A stretch of DNA of 64,000 nt from Paraglaciecola polaris LMG 21857 (GTDB taxonomy: Bacteria > Pseudomonadota > Gammaproteobacteria > Enterobacterales > Alteromonadaceae), in contig NZ_BAER01000045.1 of the NCBI RefSeq assembly GCF_000315055.1, forward strand, positions 62,001 to 126,000, given 5' to 3'. The position numbers and the translations under genes are program-made. A model generated the notes under the pieces. It saw only the letters and a list, made by a program, of their open reading frames with translations, was not told the DNA's origin and did not search any database. This document shows positions 1-10,450 of this stretch, one piece after another. Each line of letters begins with the position of its first letter. The stretch's first letter is position 1.

Positions 1-2671
<2,671 letters not shown>

Positions 2672-2674
2672 TAT

Positions 2675-3463
2675 TCAGCCAAGTGCCAATAATTGATGGG
2701 TATTACGCAAGCTATGCTCAGCGATGGTTTCCACCGAGGTATCCATTAAGCTTGCCAATGTCTTAGCAATCACCGGGATATAACAGGGCTCGTTTTGCTT
2801 GACCCCCTTCACTTTGTCGGGACCTAAATTTTTAGGTTTTAGATAGGGAGCGTCAGTTTCTAATATTAAATGCTCAAGCGGCAGTTGCGCCATGGCTTCT
2901 CTGAGCTCTGTACCGCGCTTTTCGTCAGTTACCCAACCCGTGACGCCGATATAGCAGCCCAATGCTAAATAGGCCTGCATCTGCTCGGTATTCCCAGTAA
3001 AGCAATGTACCAGCGCGCCAGCGAGTTTTTGATGATACTTCTGCAGCAGGGCGTACTGGGCATCGAAGGCATCTCGTTCGTGCAAAAAGACCGGCATCTT
3101 CAACTCGCAGGCAATAATAAGTTGCTGTTCAAAAACGGCCAATTGCATGTCCCGAGGCGAAAAGTCGCGGTTAAAATCCAGCCCACATTCACCTATGGCG
3201 ACCACTTGAGGTTGCTCGGCTAACATTTTGATTTGTTGTGCAAAGTCTGTCGGGGCGTGCTGAGCGTAATGAGGGTGGATCCCGGCCGTACTGTATACTT
3301 GTTTGGGGAACAGACTAGCCAGTTGTGCAGCTTGTTGGCTTATCGCTAAATCTGTTCCGGTGAGCATGATTTGCTGGACGTTAGCATCAGTGGCACGCAT
3401 CAACATAGGGGCTAATGTGCTGTCGTCGCTTGGGACGTTTACGCCCACATCAAACCAATGCAT
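2675..3463 (-). CDS. tatD: TatD-family metal-dependent deoxyribonuclease
   Basis: TIM-barrel amidohydrolase-like nuclease; E. coli TatD is a magnesium-dependent 3'-5' exonuclease linked to DNA repair, with no proven role in Tat export. The 262 residues match it closely across the length: STAGIHPHYA, AIGECGLDFNRDFS, VHCFTGN, GVTGWVTDEKRG and LETDAPYLKPK hold the metal and active-site residues. The start (MHWFDVGVNV) corresponds to MFDIGVNL of E. coli TatD, which likewise lacks the N-terminal HxH motif of the YcfH and YjjV paralogues. This supports true TatD. It sits downstream of tatABC and a small secreted protein in a tight same-strand series. Confidence 0.95.
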   Translation of the reverse strand: MHWFDVGVNVPSDDSTLAPMLMRATDANVQQIMLTGTDLAISQQAAQLASLFPKQVYSTAGIHPHYAQHAPTDFAQQIKMLAEQPQVVAIGECGLDFNRDFSPRDMQLAVFEQQLIIACELKMPVFLHERDAFDAQYALLQKYHQKLAGALVHCFTGNTEQMQAYLALGCYIGVTGWVTDEKRGTELREAMAQLPLEHLILETDAPYLKPKNLGPDKVKGVKQNEPCYIPVIAKTLASLMDTSVETIAEHSLRNTHQLLALG

Positions 3464-3465
3464 GC

Positions 3466-4002
3466 TTATTTTGACCGTTTCACTCGGATACGTTTATTAC
3501 TTGATTCTTTACTCAAAAAGTACGCCCCGAGCATACCCTCTTCTACGTAGATCTGATCGCCAGTTTTTATGCGTAACGTAGAATTGCTAGTTTGGCGCCA
3601 TACCTGACCATTCTCTAGGGTGACGATAAGCTTACCGTAAGGATCTTTACTTGCATCAGTCACACTAGTTGAGACTTTTTGAACTTTATCTTCTGGTTCA
3701 ATGACTTTGGCTAAACCAAAGTTTTTGATTTGCGTGTCACGGCTGACCTGATTTTCAGCGGCTACTGGCTTAGTGGCTGGTACTTTCGCCGAAGGTGGTG
3801 GCGTTTGAACGGATGGCGGACTGGCAATAGGCGCTTGCGTTTGACTCGATGAGTTCGTTGTCGAAAGTTGGTCATAACAGGCCATGCGCAGTGCACTGTC
3901 AGTTTTCGCTTGGCAGGCTCGTAACTCGCTCGCTAGGTCGTGGGCATGGGCGCTTGATATAACACTTAAGGTCAGGCCTAAGGTGATTAATGTTGTTTTC
4001 AT
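3466..4002 (-). CDS. Small secreted protein of unknown function within the tat operon
   Basis: 178 residues with a clear Sec signal peptide ending in a SAHA cleavage region near residue 20, so it is probably periplasmic. The mature part begins with a short cysteine motif ([17 protein letters not shown]) like that at the start of many small Gram-negative envelope proteins, including VasI of type VI systems. A Pro/Ser/Thr-rich linker (about 50-90) follows, then a basic C-terminal domain with alternating strands ([24 protein letters not shown]) ending in IRVKRSK. The start codon overlaps the tatC stop by 4 bp, so the two are translationally coupled. I do not recognise a named family; a link to Tat export is only inferred from position. 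Confidence 0.85.
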   Translation of the reverse strand: MKTTLITLGLTLSVISSAHAHDLASELRACQAKTDSALRMACYDQLSTTNSSSQTQAPIASPPSVQTPPPSAKVPATKPVAAENQVSRDTQIKNFGLAKVIEPEDKVQKVSTSVTDASKDPYGKLIVTLENGQVWRQTSNSTLRIKTGDQIYVEEGMLGAYFLSKESSNKRIRVKRSK

Positions 4003-4769
4003 GATTGCTCCTGTTTTTTTTCTTCTTCTTCTTCTTGATTAGGTTGAGATTCATCTTTGCGTTTTGCATAAAAACCACCGACCAAAATACCAATTTCAAA
4101 CAGTATCCACATAGGGATCGCTAATAGGGTTTGCGAAATAATATCCGGTGGGGTTAGTAACATACCTAAGGTAAACACCCCGACTATGACATAAGGGCGT
4201 TTTGCCCGAAGGGCATCTGGTGTGCTTACCCCTGTCCAGCACATCAGAACGATCGCCACGGGTATTTCGAAGGATAAACCAAAGGCAAAAAATATTTTCA
4301 GTACAAAATCGAGATAACTACTGATATCGGTATTGATCGTGACTCCCTCAGGTGCAACGCCAGTAAAGAACGCAAAAGCGAGAGGAAATACAACGTAATA
4401 CGCGAACGCCATGCCTGAGTAGAACAGTAAGGTACTGGAAAACAACAAGGGAGCCACTAAGCGTTTTTCATTGCGGTACAGGCCTGGGGCAATAAAAGCC
4501 CATATTTGGTATAGCACCACAGGTATGGCAATGAAAAATGACAGTACCAAGGTTAATTTAAAAGGGGCGAAAAAAGGCGATGCCACGTCTGTGGCGATCA
4601 TTTCGGCATGTTCTGGCAGGGTTTCTAGTAAAGGGGTGGCGAGCCAGTGATATAGGTCTTGGGCGAAATAGACCAAGCATAAAAACACTACAAACACACT
4701 CAATACCGCTTTTAACACTCTGCCCCGTAATTCAATTAGGTGGGCGATTAAGCTATTTGGGTCTGACAT
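3999..4769 (-). CDS. tatC: Sec-independent protein translocase subunit TatC
   Basis: Multi-spanning core of the twin-arginine translocase, which with TatB recognises the RR signal peptide of folded substrates in the inner membrane. The 256 residues show six hydrophobic helices and family landmarks: [12 protein letters not shown] at the N terminus, a conserved first periplasmic loop, and [29 protein letters not shown] in two pieces around residues 105-135. The C-terminal tail is unusually acidic and basic in blocks ([13 protein letters not shown]), encoded by a run of GAA/AAA codons near 4010-4040. It lies between tatB (6 bp gap) and the small secreted protein (4 bp overlap). At least one likely Tat substrate, the LD-carboxypeptidase at 49.9 kb, lies in this window. 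Confidence 0.97.
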   Translation of the reverse strand: MSDPNSLIAHLIELRGRVLKAVLSVFVVFLCLVYFAQDLYHWLATPLLETLPEHAEMIATDVASPFFAPFKLTLVLSFFIAIPVVLYQIWAFIAPGLYRNEKRLVAPLLFSSTLLFYSGMAFAYYVVFPLAFAFFTGVAPEGVTINTDISSYLDFVLKIFFAFGLSFEIPVAIVLMCWTGVSTPDALRAKRPYVIVGVFTLGMLLTPPDIISQTLLAIPMWILFEIGILVGGFYAKRKDESQPNQEEEEEKKQEQS

Positions 4770-4775
4770 CCGTGA

Positions 4776-5075
4776 CTACTTTTTTTCGTATGGTTTTTGA
4801 ACAGACTTAGCTGCATCACGCAGCTCATCCACGGATTTTTGCAGCTCGGGTGATAGGTTTTCGAGACCTTGCTGCTCAGCCTTCTTTAGGTTTTCGTGCA
4901 GCTCGTGGATTTTAAATTGTTGCTCCACTTCCTGACGAAACCCTGTGGCCATGCTTTTTACGCTGCGCACTGTGCGCATGGTTGAACGAATTGCACCAGG
5001 CAAGCGCTCAGGACCAAGCACCAGTAAGGCAACAACGCCAATGACCAGTAATTCTAAAAAGCCAATATCAAACAT
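4776..5075 (-). CDS. tatB: Sec-independent protein translocase subunit TatB
   Basis: Partner of TatC in the Tat substrate-receptor complex. The 99 residues begin [19 protein letters not shown], a single N-terminal membrane helix, then the hinge LGPERLPG with the glutamate and proline typical of TatB. A long amphipathic helix and a charged cytoplasmic tail follow. The ERLPGAIRS segment and the Phe-Asp-Ile-Gly start separate it from TatA. Bacterial TatB proteins are often longer (E. coli about 170 residues), so this is a short version. It sits 14 bp after tatA and 6 bp before tatC in one operon. Confidence 0.96.
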   Translation of the reverse strand: MFDIGFLELLVIGVVALLVLGPERLPGAIRSTMRTVRSVKSMATGFRQEVEQQFKIHELHENLKKAEQQGLENLSPELQKSVDELRDAAKSVQKPYEKK

Positions 5076-5089
5076 GGGTAATGCTCGCG

Positions 5090-5374
5090 TTACTCACTTT
5101 TTGCCTTAGTGTCAGATTCACTTTTTGCCTTAGTGTCAGATTCACTTTTGACATTCTGATGAACGGTTTTGTCGTTGTCTTGGCTGTTATCTTCGACTTT
5201 TTCGTCTGCTTTAAAATCAGCGTCTTTGTCTTTATCTTCGTCTGAAATGGCTTTCTTAAATCCCTTTACTGCAGAACCCAAATCCCCGCCCATATTACGA
5301 AGTTTTTTAGTGCCAAAAAGTAAAACCACGATCACTAAAATGATGATTAACTGCATTGGGCTGATACCGAACAT
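5090..5374 (-). CDS. tatA: Sec-independent protein translocase subunit TatA
   Basis: Pore-forming component of the Tat translocase. The 94 residues start [19 protein letters not shown] (one membrane helix), followed by the [14 protein letters not shown] hinge and the amphipathic helix [13 protein letters not shown] that define TatA. The tail is highly charged and ends in an eight-residue repeat (SDTKAKSE, two full copies plus a partial). This mirrors a 24-bp tandem DNA repeat over the stop-codon end of the gene. A strong ribosome-binding site, complement of CTCCTC at 5381-5386, lies six bases before the ATG. First gene of the tat operon; its likely promoter is at 5403-5430. Confidence 0.97.
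   Translation of the reverse strand: MFGISPMQLIIILVIVVLLFGTKKLRNMGGDLGSAVKGFKKAISDEDKDKDADFKADEKVEDNSQDNDKTVHQNVKSESDTKAKSESDTKAKSE
5094..5149 (-). repeat. 24-bp tandem repeat in the 3' end of tatA
   Basis: Two identical 24-bp units (5094-5117 and 5118-5141) plus the first 8 bases of a third encode the repeated tail SDTKAKSE of TatA. The unit length is a multiple of three, so changes in copy number keep the reading frame and only lengthen or shorten the charged tail. Confidence 0.95.
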
Positions 5375-5402
5375 AACATACTCCTCTTAAATGTTTGGAC
5401 CC

Positions 5403-5430
5403 ATTATACGTAGCAAATTAAAAAGGTCAC
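5403..5430 (-). promoter_or_regulatory. Putative sigma-70 promoter of the tat operon
   Basis: Read on the minus strand, a perfect TATAAT (complement of 5403-5408) lies 16 bp after GTGACC (complement of 5425-5430), which matches TTGACA at four positions. It sits about 30 bp upstream of the tatA start. Sequence match only. Confidence 0.6.
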
Positions 5431-5455
5431 TGGATTTGATTAAGCAAACGTTTCA

Positions 5456-6433
5456 ATGCACAGTAATAACTATGTAAACACAGGGAAAGCGACGTTGAAA
5501 ATCAATTACATTGTTTTGCTCATGCTGTCTATTGCACTTCAATGCCAATCACAAGAGCGTGAGCAACAACAAGATGCGCAAAAAGACGATAACCATTGGC
5601 TCGATGATATGCACGAGAACATTGCGCAGTCGGTACAAGACTCAGCAATTTGGTTTGATGATTTCTTTTTTCTGGATGGCGTAATGCATCAAGAAACCGC
5701 TCAGGCTGAAGCTAGGATCCGACTTGGCTGGGAGCCACGCAGCCGGGAACTCAATCAATTCCAGAATCGGTTTCGGGTTCGGGTTCGGTTACCTAATCTT
5801 AAAAACCGTTTAGATGTGGTGTTATCAGATTACGATGATGAAACTGAACTGGGAAATGAGCGTTTAGGACGCGACGACAACTTTGGGGATAAAGACCGAT
5901 TAAACCTCGCCCTGCGCTGGCGATCACGACCCGATAGTGGGTTTTCCCACCGGATCGGGGTGGGTAGAGGATTGCAAACCTTTGTTAAAAGCCGTTATCG
6001 CAATCATTATTCGCTGGCTGACGATACCTTAATGCGTATCGAAGGTTCAATTTATTACTACAGCGATGATGGTTTTGGCAGCCATTTTTCTACCAAGTTT
6101 GATTACAGCGCAAGTACTGAGACTTTATACCGATTCGATAATAATTTTTATTATCGGGATAAAACGGAAGATTGGCTGTGGCGGCATAGTTGGCAGAGCT
6201 TACATCAATTTGACCAAAAGACCGCGATCATCAGTGGGTACTATATTGAAGGGTTGAGCCGTCCGAATTATCGCTTGAATGAACACTATGTTAGCGTGCG
6301 CTGGCGTCAAAATGCGTTGCGTGAATGGTTATTTTACGAAATCGAGCCGTTTATTTTATGGCGCAGGGACGAACACTTCGCCCCATCTTATGGCCTAGCA
6401 TTACGCGTTGAAGGCTTTTTTGGTCACAGTTAA
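5456..6433 (+). CDS. Secreted, probably outer-membrane beta-rich protein of unknown function
   Basis: 325 residues divergent from tatA. A hydrophobic stretch (about residues 18-30, INYIVLLMLSIALQ) after a long polar start suggests a signal peptide; the true start could be slightly downstream. The mature protein is rich in Asp, Arg and aromatic residues. Its alternating short strands (RFRVRVRLPNLKNRLDVVLSD, in part; GSIYYYSDDGFGSHFS; LFYEIEPFILWRRD) read like antiparallel barrel strands, and the sequence ends GLALRVEGFFGHS near an aromatic residue, as many outer-membrane barrels do. The function is unknown to me; a homologue next to ubiB in related genomes would show that it is conserved in place. 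The annotation as a barrel is inference from composition. Confidence 0.8.
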   Translation: MHSNNYVNTGKATLKINYIVLLMLSIALQCQSQEREQQQDAQKDDNHWLDDMHENIAQSVQDSAIWFDDFFFLDGVMHQETAQAEARIRLGWEPRSRELNQFQNRFRVRVRLPNLKNRLDVVLSDYDDETELGNERLGRDDNFGDKDRLNLALRWRSRPDSGFSHRIGVGRGLQTFVKSRYRNHYSLADDTLMRIEGSIYYYSDDGFGSHFSTKFDYSASTETLYRFDNNFYYRDKTEDWLWRHSWQSLHQFDQKTAIISGYYIEGLSRPNYRLNEHYVSVRWRQNALREWLFYEIEPFILWRRDEHFAPSYGLALRVEGFFGHS

Positions 6434-6468
6434 GGTTATTAATCAAAAGTGGTTATGGTCCTCGGCGG

Positions 6469-8103
6469 CTATTCAGCGACCCGGCAACGCCAGGCAATTA
6501 ACCAACTGATAATGCCCAAACAAGCGACGCCTGCAGGTATCCACCAATGCTGAATATAAAGAGGCATGACACTGGATATCATCAGCAATGTGGCACCGAT
6601 AATAGTAAATACTAAACGTCGTTGCTGTTGTTTAACCTGCCACTGCTGTTTTTCAAATTGCAGTTTTTGTTGTTCCGGATAGTGCTTTATTTGGCGTAAC
6701 GAGTCATACACTAAGTCAGGGATCTCAGGCAGCTTTTCCGACCAAAAGGGCAAGTTCGCTGATACTTTGTTGTACATGGCTTTTACGCCAATCTGTTCAC
6801 GCATCCAATTTTCAAGGAAGGGTTTAGCGGTTTGCCATAAGTCTAATTGTGGATATAACTGGCGACCTAAACCTTCGATATACAATAGGGTTTTTTGCAA
6901 TAATACCAACTGGGGCTGAATGATCATATTGAAGCGTCTAGCGGTATTAAATAGCTGCAATAACACATTGCTAAATTCAATTTCTGCCAACGGCTTTTGA
7001 AATATGGGCTCGCAGACTCGGCGTATCGACGCTTCAAATTCGTCAATGCTGGTATTGCTAGGCACCCAGCCGGAATCCACGTGTAGTTCAGCCACCTTTC
7101 GATAATTACGGTTAAAGAAGGCGATAAAGTTTTCCGCTAAATAGCGTTTATCTTCACTGTTTAGCGTCCCCACTATGCCGTAATCAATGGTGATGTACTG
7201 GGGATCTTCGGGGTTTTCCAGCGCAACGAAAATATTACCTGGGTGCATATCTGCGTGAAAAAAACTGTCTCTGAACACTTGGGTGAAAAACACCTCTACG
7301 CCACGCTCGGCCAACTTCTTCATGTTAGTGCCACGGGCTTCTAAGGTGGCAATGTCTGATATTGGCGTACCATATATCCGCTCCATCACCATGACATTCG
7401 CATGGCAAAAGTCGCTGTATATGTGTGGTACATATAACGCAGTTGAGTTTTCGAAATTGCGCTTAAATTGAATGCCGTTAGCCGCCTCATTGAGTAAATC
7501 TAGTTCACCAACAATGGTTTTTTCGTATTCTGCGACGACTTCAACGGGACGTAGGCGCTTTCCATCGGGTAATAATTTTTGCAGCGCGTTGGCGAAGGTA
7601 CGCATTAGTTGAATATCAGCATGTATCGCTGAGCCGATATTTGGCCGAATGACTTTCACCACAACTTCTTCGCTACGGCCAATTAATTTGGCGGCATGAA
7701 CTTGAGCAATGGATGCGGATGCTAATGGCTTGGGGTCAAATTCACTGAAAACCTGGTGTAAATCACTGACACCCAGCGCATGGCGGATAATTTGCTGTGC
7801 CACCTCACTGTCAAATGGGGCAACTTGGTCTTGCAATATAGCTAACTCATTAGCAATATCTTGGCTGAGCAGATCCTTGCGAGTAGACAACATCTGACCG
7901 AATTTAATGAATACAGGGCCTAATGATTGAAGGGCGAGCCGAATGCGTGTCCCTTGGGATTTGTCAGGATGTTTATTACGCAGCCAAAAAAAACCAAAAC
8001 GGCCAAGTTTGGCGTACCAAGGTAACCACTTTTCAGGGATAAGCTCATCTAAGCCGTGTTGTAAAAATACTTTATTGATCTGGTATAAACGAAGGATCCG
8101 CAC
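6469..8103 (-). CDS. ubiB: Ubiquinone biosynthesis regulatory kinase-like protein UbiB
   Basis: Atypical protein-kinase-like ATPase required for coenzyme Q synthesis, acting at the inner membrane. The 544 residues contain the hallmark KxGQ motif in [11 protein letters not shown] (about residues 65-75), the alanine-rich loop [11 protein letters not shown] in place of a kinase glycine loop, and HADMHPGNI and IDYGIVG as catalytic and metal-binding loops. Two C-terminal membrane helices (about 495-540) follow. Length and order match E. coli UbiB (546). It is the third gene of ubiE-ubiJ-ubiB, starting 3 bp after ubiJ. In E. coli the same operon sits next to tatABC; here a plus-strand gene separates them. 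Confidence 0.97.
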   Translation of the reverse strand: MRILRLYQINKVFLQHGLDELIPEKWLPWYAKLGRFGFFWLRNKHPDKSQGTRIRLALQSLGPVFIKFGQMLSTRKDLLSQDIANELAILQDQVAPFDSEVAQQIIRHALGVSDLHQVFSEFDPKPLASASIAQVHAAKLIGRSEEVVVKVIRPNIGSAIHADIQLMRTFANALQKLLPDGKRLRPVEVVAEYEKTIVGELDLLNEAANGIQFKRNFENSTALYVPHIYSDFCHANVMVMERIYGTPISDIATLEARGTNMKKLAERGVEVFFTQVFRDSFFHADMHPGNIFVALENPEDPQYITIDYGIVGTLNSEDKRYLAENFIAFFNRNYRKVAELHVDSGWVPSNTSIDEFEASIRRVCEPIFQKPLAEIEFSNVLLQLFNTARRFNMIIQPQLVLLQKTLLYIEGLGRQLYPQLDLWQTAKPFLENWMREQIGVKAMYNKVSANLPFWSEKLPEIPDLVYDSLRQIKHYPEQQKLQFEKQQWQVKQQQRRLVFTIIGATLLMISSVMPLYIQHWWIPAGVACLGIISWLIAWRCRVAE

Positions 8104-8106
8104 GGG

Positions 8107-8748
8107 TTACTGGTCGTCCTGTTGTGATGCTATTAATTGATCGATTCGGGCTTCGAGTCTGTCACTGGCACTGCGTAGCACGTTGACTTGTTCGCAAAAA
8201 TCGTCCACTTCTACGGGCTTGACAGCCACGGCTTCAGGCTGAGTAAGATGTGTGCTGAACTGGGCTGCAAGTTTATCTATTTCTTGCTGTGCGCTGGTGA
8301 AAAATGATTTCACACTGCTGAAGGTTTGATGAGCAACGACGTCGCCGGTATATTTTGATAACTGCTCTTCCCAGTCTATATCTAGCTCTTTCATCAGGTT
8401 ACTAAAGCCTTGTGCAACATTTATGTCGCCGGCTAAATCTAGCTTGCCTTGTTGAATGAGCTGACTGATTTTACTGCTGTCTTTGAGATCACTAAGGGTG
8501 CCTAATCCGAGGGTGATATGGCAATCAGCGCTTGACTCCATTGCGGCTTGCTCTTCATTACGCTCAAGCGCACTCACGTCAATTTGCCCGGAAAACGTAA
8601 ATAATAAAGACCAAGGCAATTCATTTACGCTGACCTGCAGCTGTTTGCCTGACAACTTTTTCAGACGGCCTTGGCAGTCTGGGTCGAGTTGCAGGAGTTG
8701 GTTAAGGGCTAACTCAATACCTGCGCTTAGTAATTGCCCGACTAACAT
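8107..8748 (-). CDS. ubiJ: Ubiquinone biosynthesis accessory factor UbiJ (SCP2 domain)
   Basis: Lipid-binding assembly factor of the soluble ubiquinone-synthesis complex. The 213 residues have an N-terminal SCP2-like sterol-carrier fold (about 15-110: LNQLLQLDPDCQGRLKKLSG, ITLGLGTLSDLKDSSK, AGDINVAQGFSNLMKEL) and a C-terminal coiled coil (about 165-208) ending in a Gln/Asp tail. Its ATG abuts the ubiE stop directly and its stop is 3 bp before ubiB, so the three are one transcription unit. Identification rests on domain and position; both agree. Confidence 0.93.
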   Translation of the reverse strand: MLVGQLLSAGIELALNQLLQLDPDCQGRLKKLSGKQLQVSVNELPWSLLFTFSGQIDVSALERNEEQAAMESSADCHITLGLGTLSDLKDSSKISQLIQQGKLDLAGDINVAQGFSNLMKELDIDWEEQLSKYTGDVVAHQTFSSVKSFFTSAQQEIDKLAAQFSTHLTQPEAVAVKPVEVDDFCEQVNVLRSASDRLEARIDQLIASQQDDQ

Positions 8749-9561
8749 TTAAAACTTAAATCCGCGGTGTAGCGCTACGATACCGCCGGTCAAATTATGG
8801 TAAGTGACCTGCTCAAAACCAGCGCCTTGCATCATGTCTTTGAGCACATCTTGCTCAGGGTGCATGCGAATCGATTCAGCTAGATATTTATAACTGTCGC
8901 CATCTTTTGCCACCAACTCACCTATTTTTGGCAACAAATGAAAAGAATAGGCATCGTAAACTTTATTTAAGACTTCACTGGTCGGTTTTGAAAACTCCAA
9001 TACTAACAAGCGTCCGCCCGGTTTAAGCACGCGGTACATGGACGCTAAAGCCTTGTCTTTATCGGTGACATTGCGCAAGCCAAAAGCGATGGTGATGATA
9101 TCAAAACTGTTATCGGGAAAAGGTAACGCTTCGGCGTTGGCCTGAACGTACTTCACGTTACTGACAATCCCTTTGTCGCGCAGTTTATCTCTCCCAACGC
9201 GCAGCATGGCATCATTGATGTCCGCTAGAACCACTTCACCGCTTTCACCTACAATGCGTGAAAACTTCGCGGTTAGATCCCCGGTGCCGCCGGCTAAATC
9301 AAGCACTTTATGGCCCGCTCTGGCGCCACTGCAATCAATGGTAAAACGTTTCCACAAGCGGTGTATTCCCAAGGACATGACATCGTTCATGATGTCGTAC
9401 TTGGCAGCAACAGATTGAAAAACCTCGGCAACCATAGATGCTTTGGCGCTTTTATCTACTTGTTGAAAACCAAAATGAGTTTTTTCTGTCGATTCTGGGG
9501 CTTGTTTGTTGCTAGCACTTGGGTTGGCCGCTGTACTGGCATGCTTCTCACTGACGCTCAT
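8749..9561 (-). CDS. ubiE: Bifunctional ubiquinone/menaquinone C-methyltransferase UbiE
   Basis: SAM-dependent C-methyltransferase of ubiquinone (and menaquinone) synthesis. From residue 28 (THFGFQQV) the 270-residue protein follows E. coli UbiE almost position by position: SAM motif [58 protein letters not shown] and ESIRMHPEQ. The N-terminal 27 residues are a low-complexity Ser/Ala extension not found in E. coli, so a later start is possible but no better ATG is obvious before the conserved block. First gene of ubiE-ubiJ-ubiB. Confidence 0.98.
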   Translation of the reverse strand: MSVSEKHASTAANPSASNKQAPESTEKTHFGFQQVDKSAKASMVAEVFQSVAAKYDIMNDVMSLGIHRLWKRFTIDCSGARAGHKVLDLAGGTGDLTAKFSRIVGESGEVVLADINDAMLRVGRDKLRDKGIVSNVKYVQANAEALPFPDNSFDIITIAFGLRNVTDKDKALASMYRVLKPGGRLLVLEFSKPTSEVLNKVYDAYSFHLLPKIGELVAKDGDSYKYLAESIRMHPEQDVLKDMMQGAGFEQVTYHNLTGGIVALHRGFKF

Positions 9562-9707
9562 GACAATTCCTTAATAAACACTTGGCGCTAGTGTAACGAA
9601 ATTCACAGTGCCAATCTAAAAAAATTACATTGTTATACCTGCAATTTGACGCAATAGATTATTTGCCTATGCAAGGCAGGGACTGTGCTCAAACGAACGG
9701 CTAATTA

Positions 9708-10415
9708 TCAGGAAAAGAGGTTGTCGCCCACGCTGATAGCAATAAGTAAGCTCAGGGCTTGCATTGAGCGGCCACTTTGCTGCTGGAGCTGATTAAACGC
9801 TTGCTGAATTGCGTTTAGGCTACGCTTAGAATTCACCCCGCCTGATATGATGTTTCGCTGGCTAAAATAGCCAGTGACATCGCGGCTAAGTAAAAAGGTG
9901 TCTTTACCCATAGCCCGCAACGCATAAGGCCCTGTATTACCGCCTAAGCGAGCGCCGTACTTTTTTAGATAAGCCCACAACCCGATAATGTCAGTGGCAG
10001 GCCAGTTAGCGATAAACTGTGCGAAGCTGCCATGCTCTCTGCGCACTGAATCAATCAGGGTGGCGTTGTCACGTATGGTCCGAACTTTCTTGTAATTGCG
10101 AATGATGGCAGGGTCTTGGGCGCGCTGTTCTAGCATCTCATCAGGCATAAGCAATACTTTGTCGAGATTGAACTCAAAAAACAGGCGCTCGAATTCGGGC
10201 CACTTGTTGCGTACTACGCGCCAAACGAATCCAGATTGAAATACTTTCTTGCTGAATTCAGCTAAAAAGCGATCGTCGCCCAGTAGGGCGACTTCACCGT
10301 CGGTTAAAGGGTCACTGAGTAAACTTTCCACAGCGCCAGGGCCACCTTTGCGCTCACAAGCCCGTTGATAAATAGCTTGGTAATCTTCCAGATTGGCTAA
10401 AACGTTATCGCTCAC
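9708..10415 (-). CDS. DNA-3-methyladenine glycosylase I-like protein (non-canonical Tag)
   Basis: Helix-hairpin-helix-type glycosylase fold predicted to excise alkylated adenine. The 235 residues carry FQSGFVWRVVRNKWPEFE, IIRNYKKVRTIRDNA, ANWPATDIIGLWAYLKKYGARLGGNTG and DTFLLSRDV, typical of the alternative Tag branch common in proteobacteria. Compared with E. coli Tag it lacks the N- and C-terminal Cys/His pairs of the zinc snap: there is only one cysteine, near residue 20. It also has lysine where the substrate-contacting glutamate of Tag lies by simple alignment. Substrate assignment is therefore less certain than the fold. It stands 35 bp downstream of prlC on the same strand. Confidence 0.82.
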   Translation of the reverse strand: MSDNVLANLEDYQAIYQRACERKGGPGAVESLLSDPLTDGEVALLGDDRFLAEFSKKVFQSGFVWRVVRNKWPEFERLFFEFNLDKVLLMPDEMLEQRAQDPAIIRNYKKVRTIRDNATLIDSVRREHGSFAQFIANWPATDIIGLWAYLKKYGARLGGNTGPYALRAMGKDTFLLSRDVTGYFSQRNIISGGVNSKRSLNAIQQAFNQLQQQSGRSMQALSLLIAISVGDNLFS

Positions 10416-10450
10416 CCTGACTCCTGCTTCGTTATATTTTCAATTGCTTG

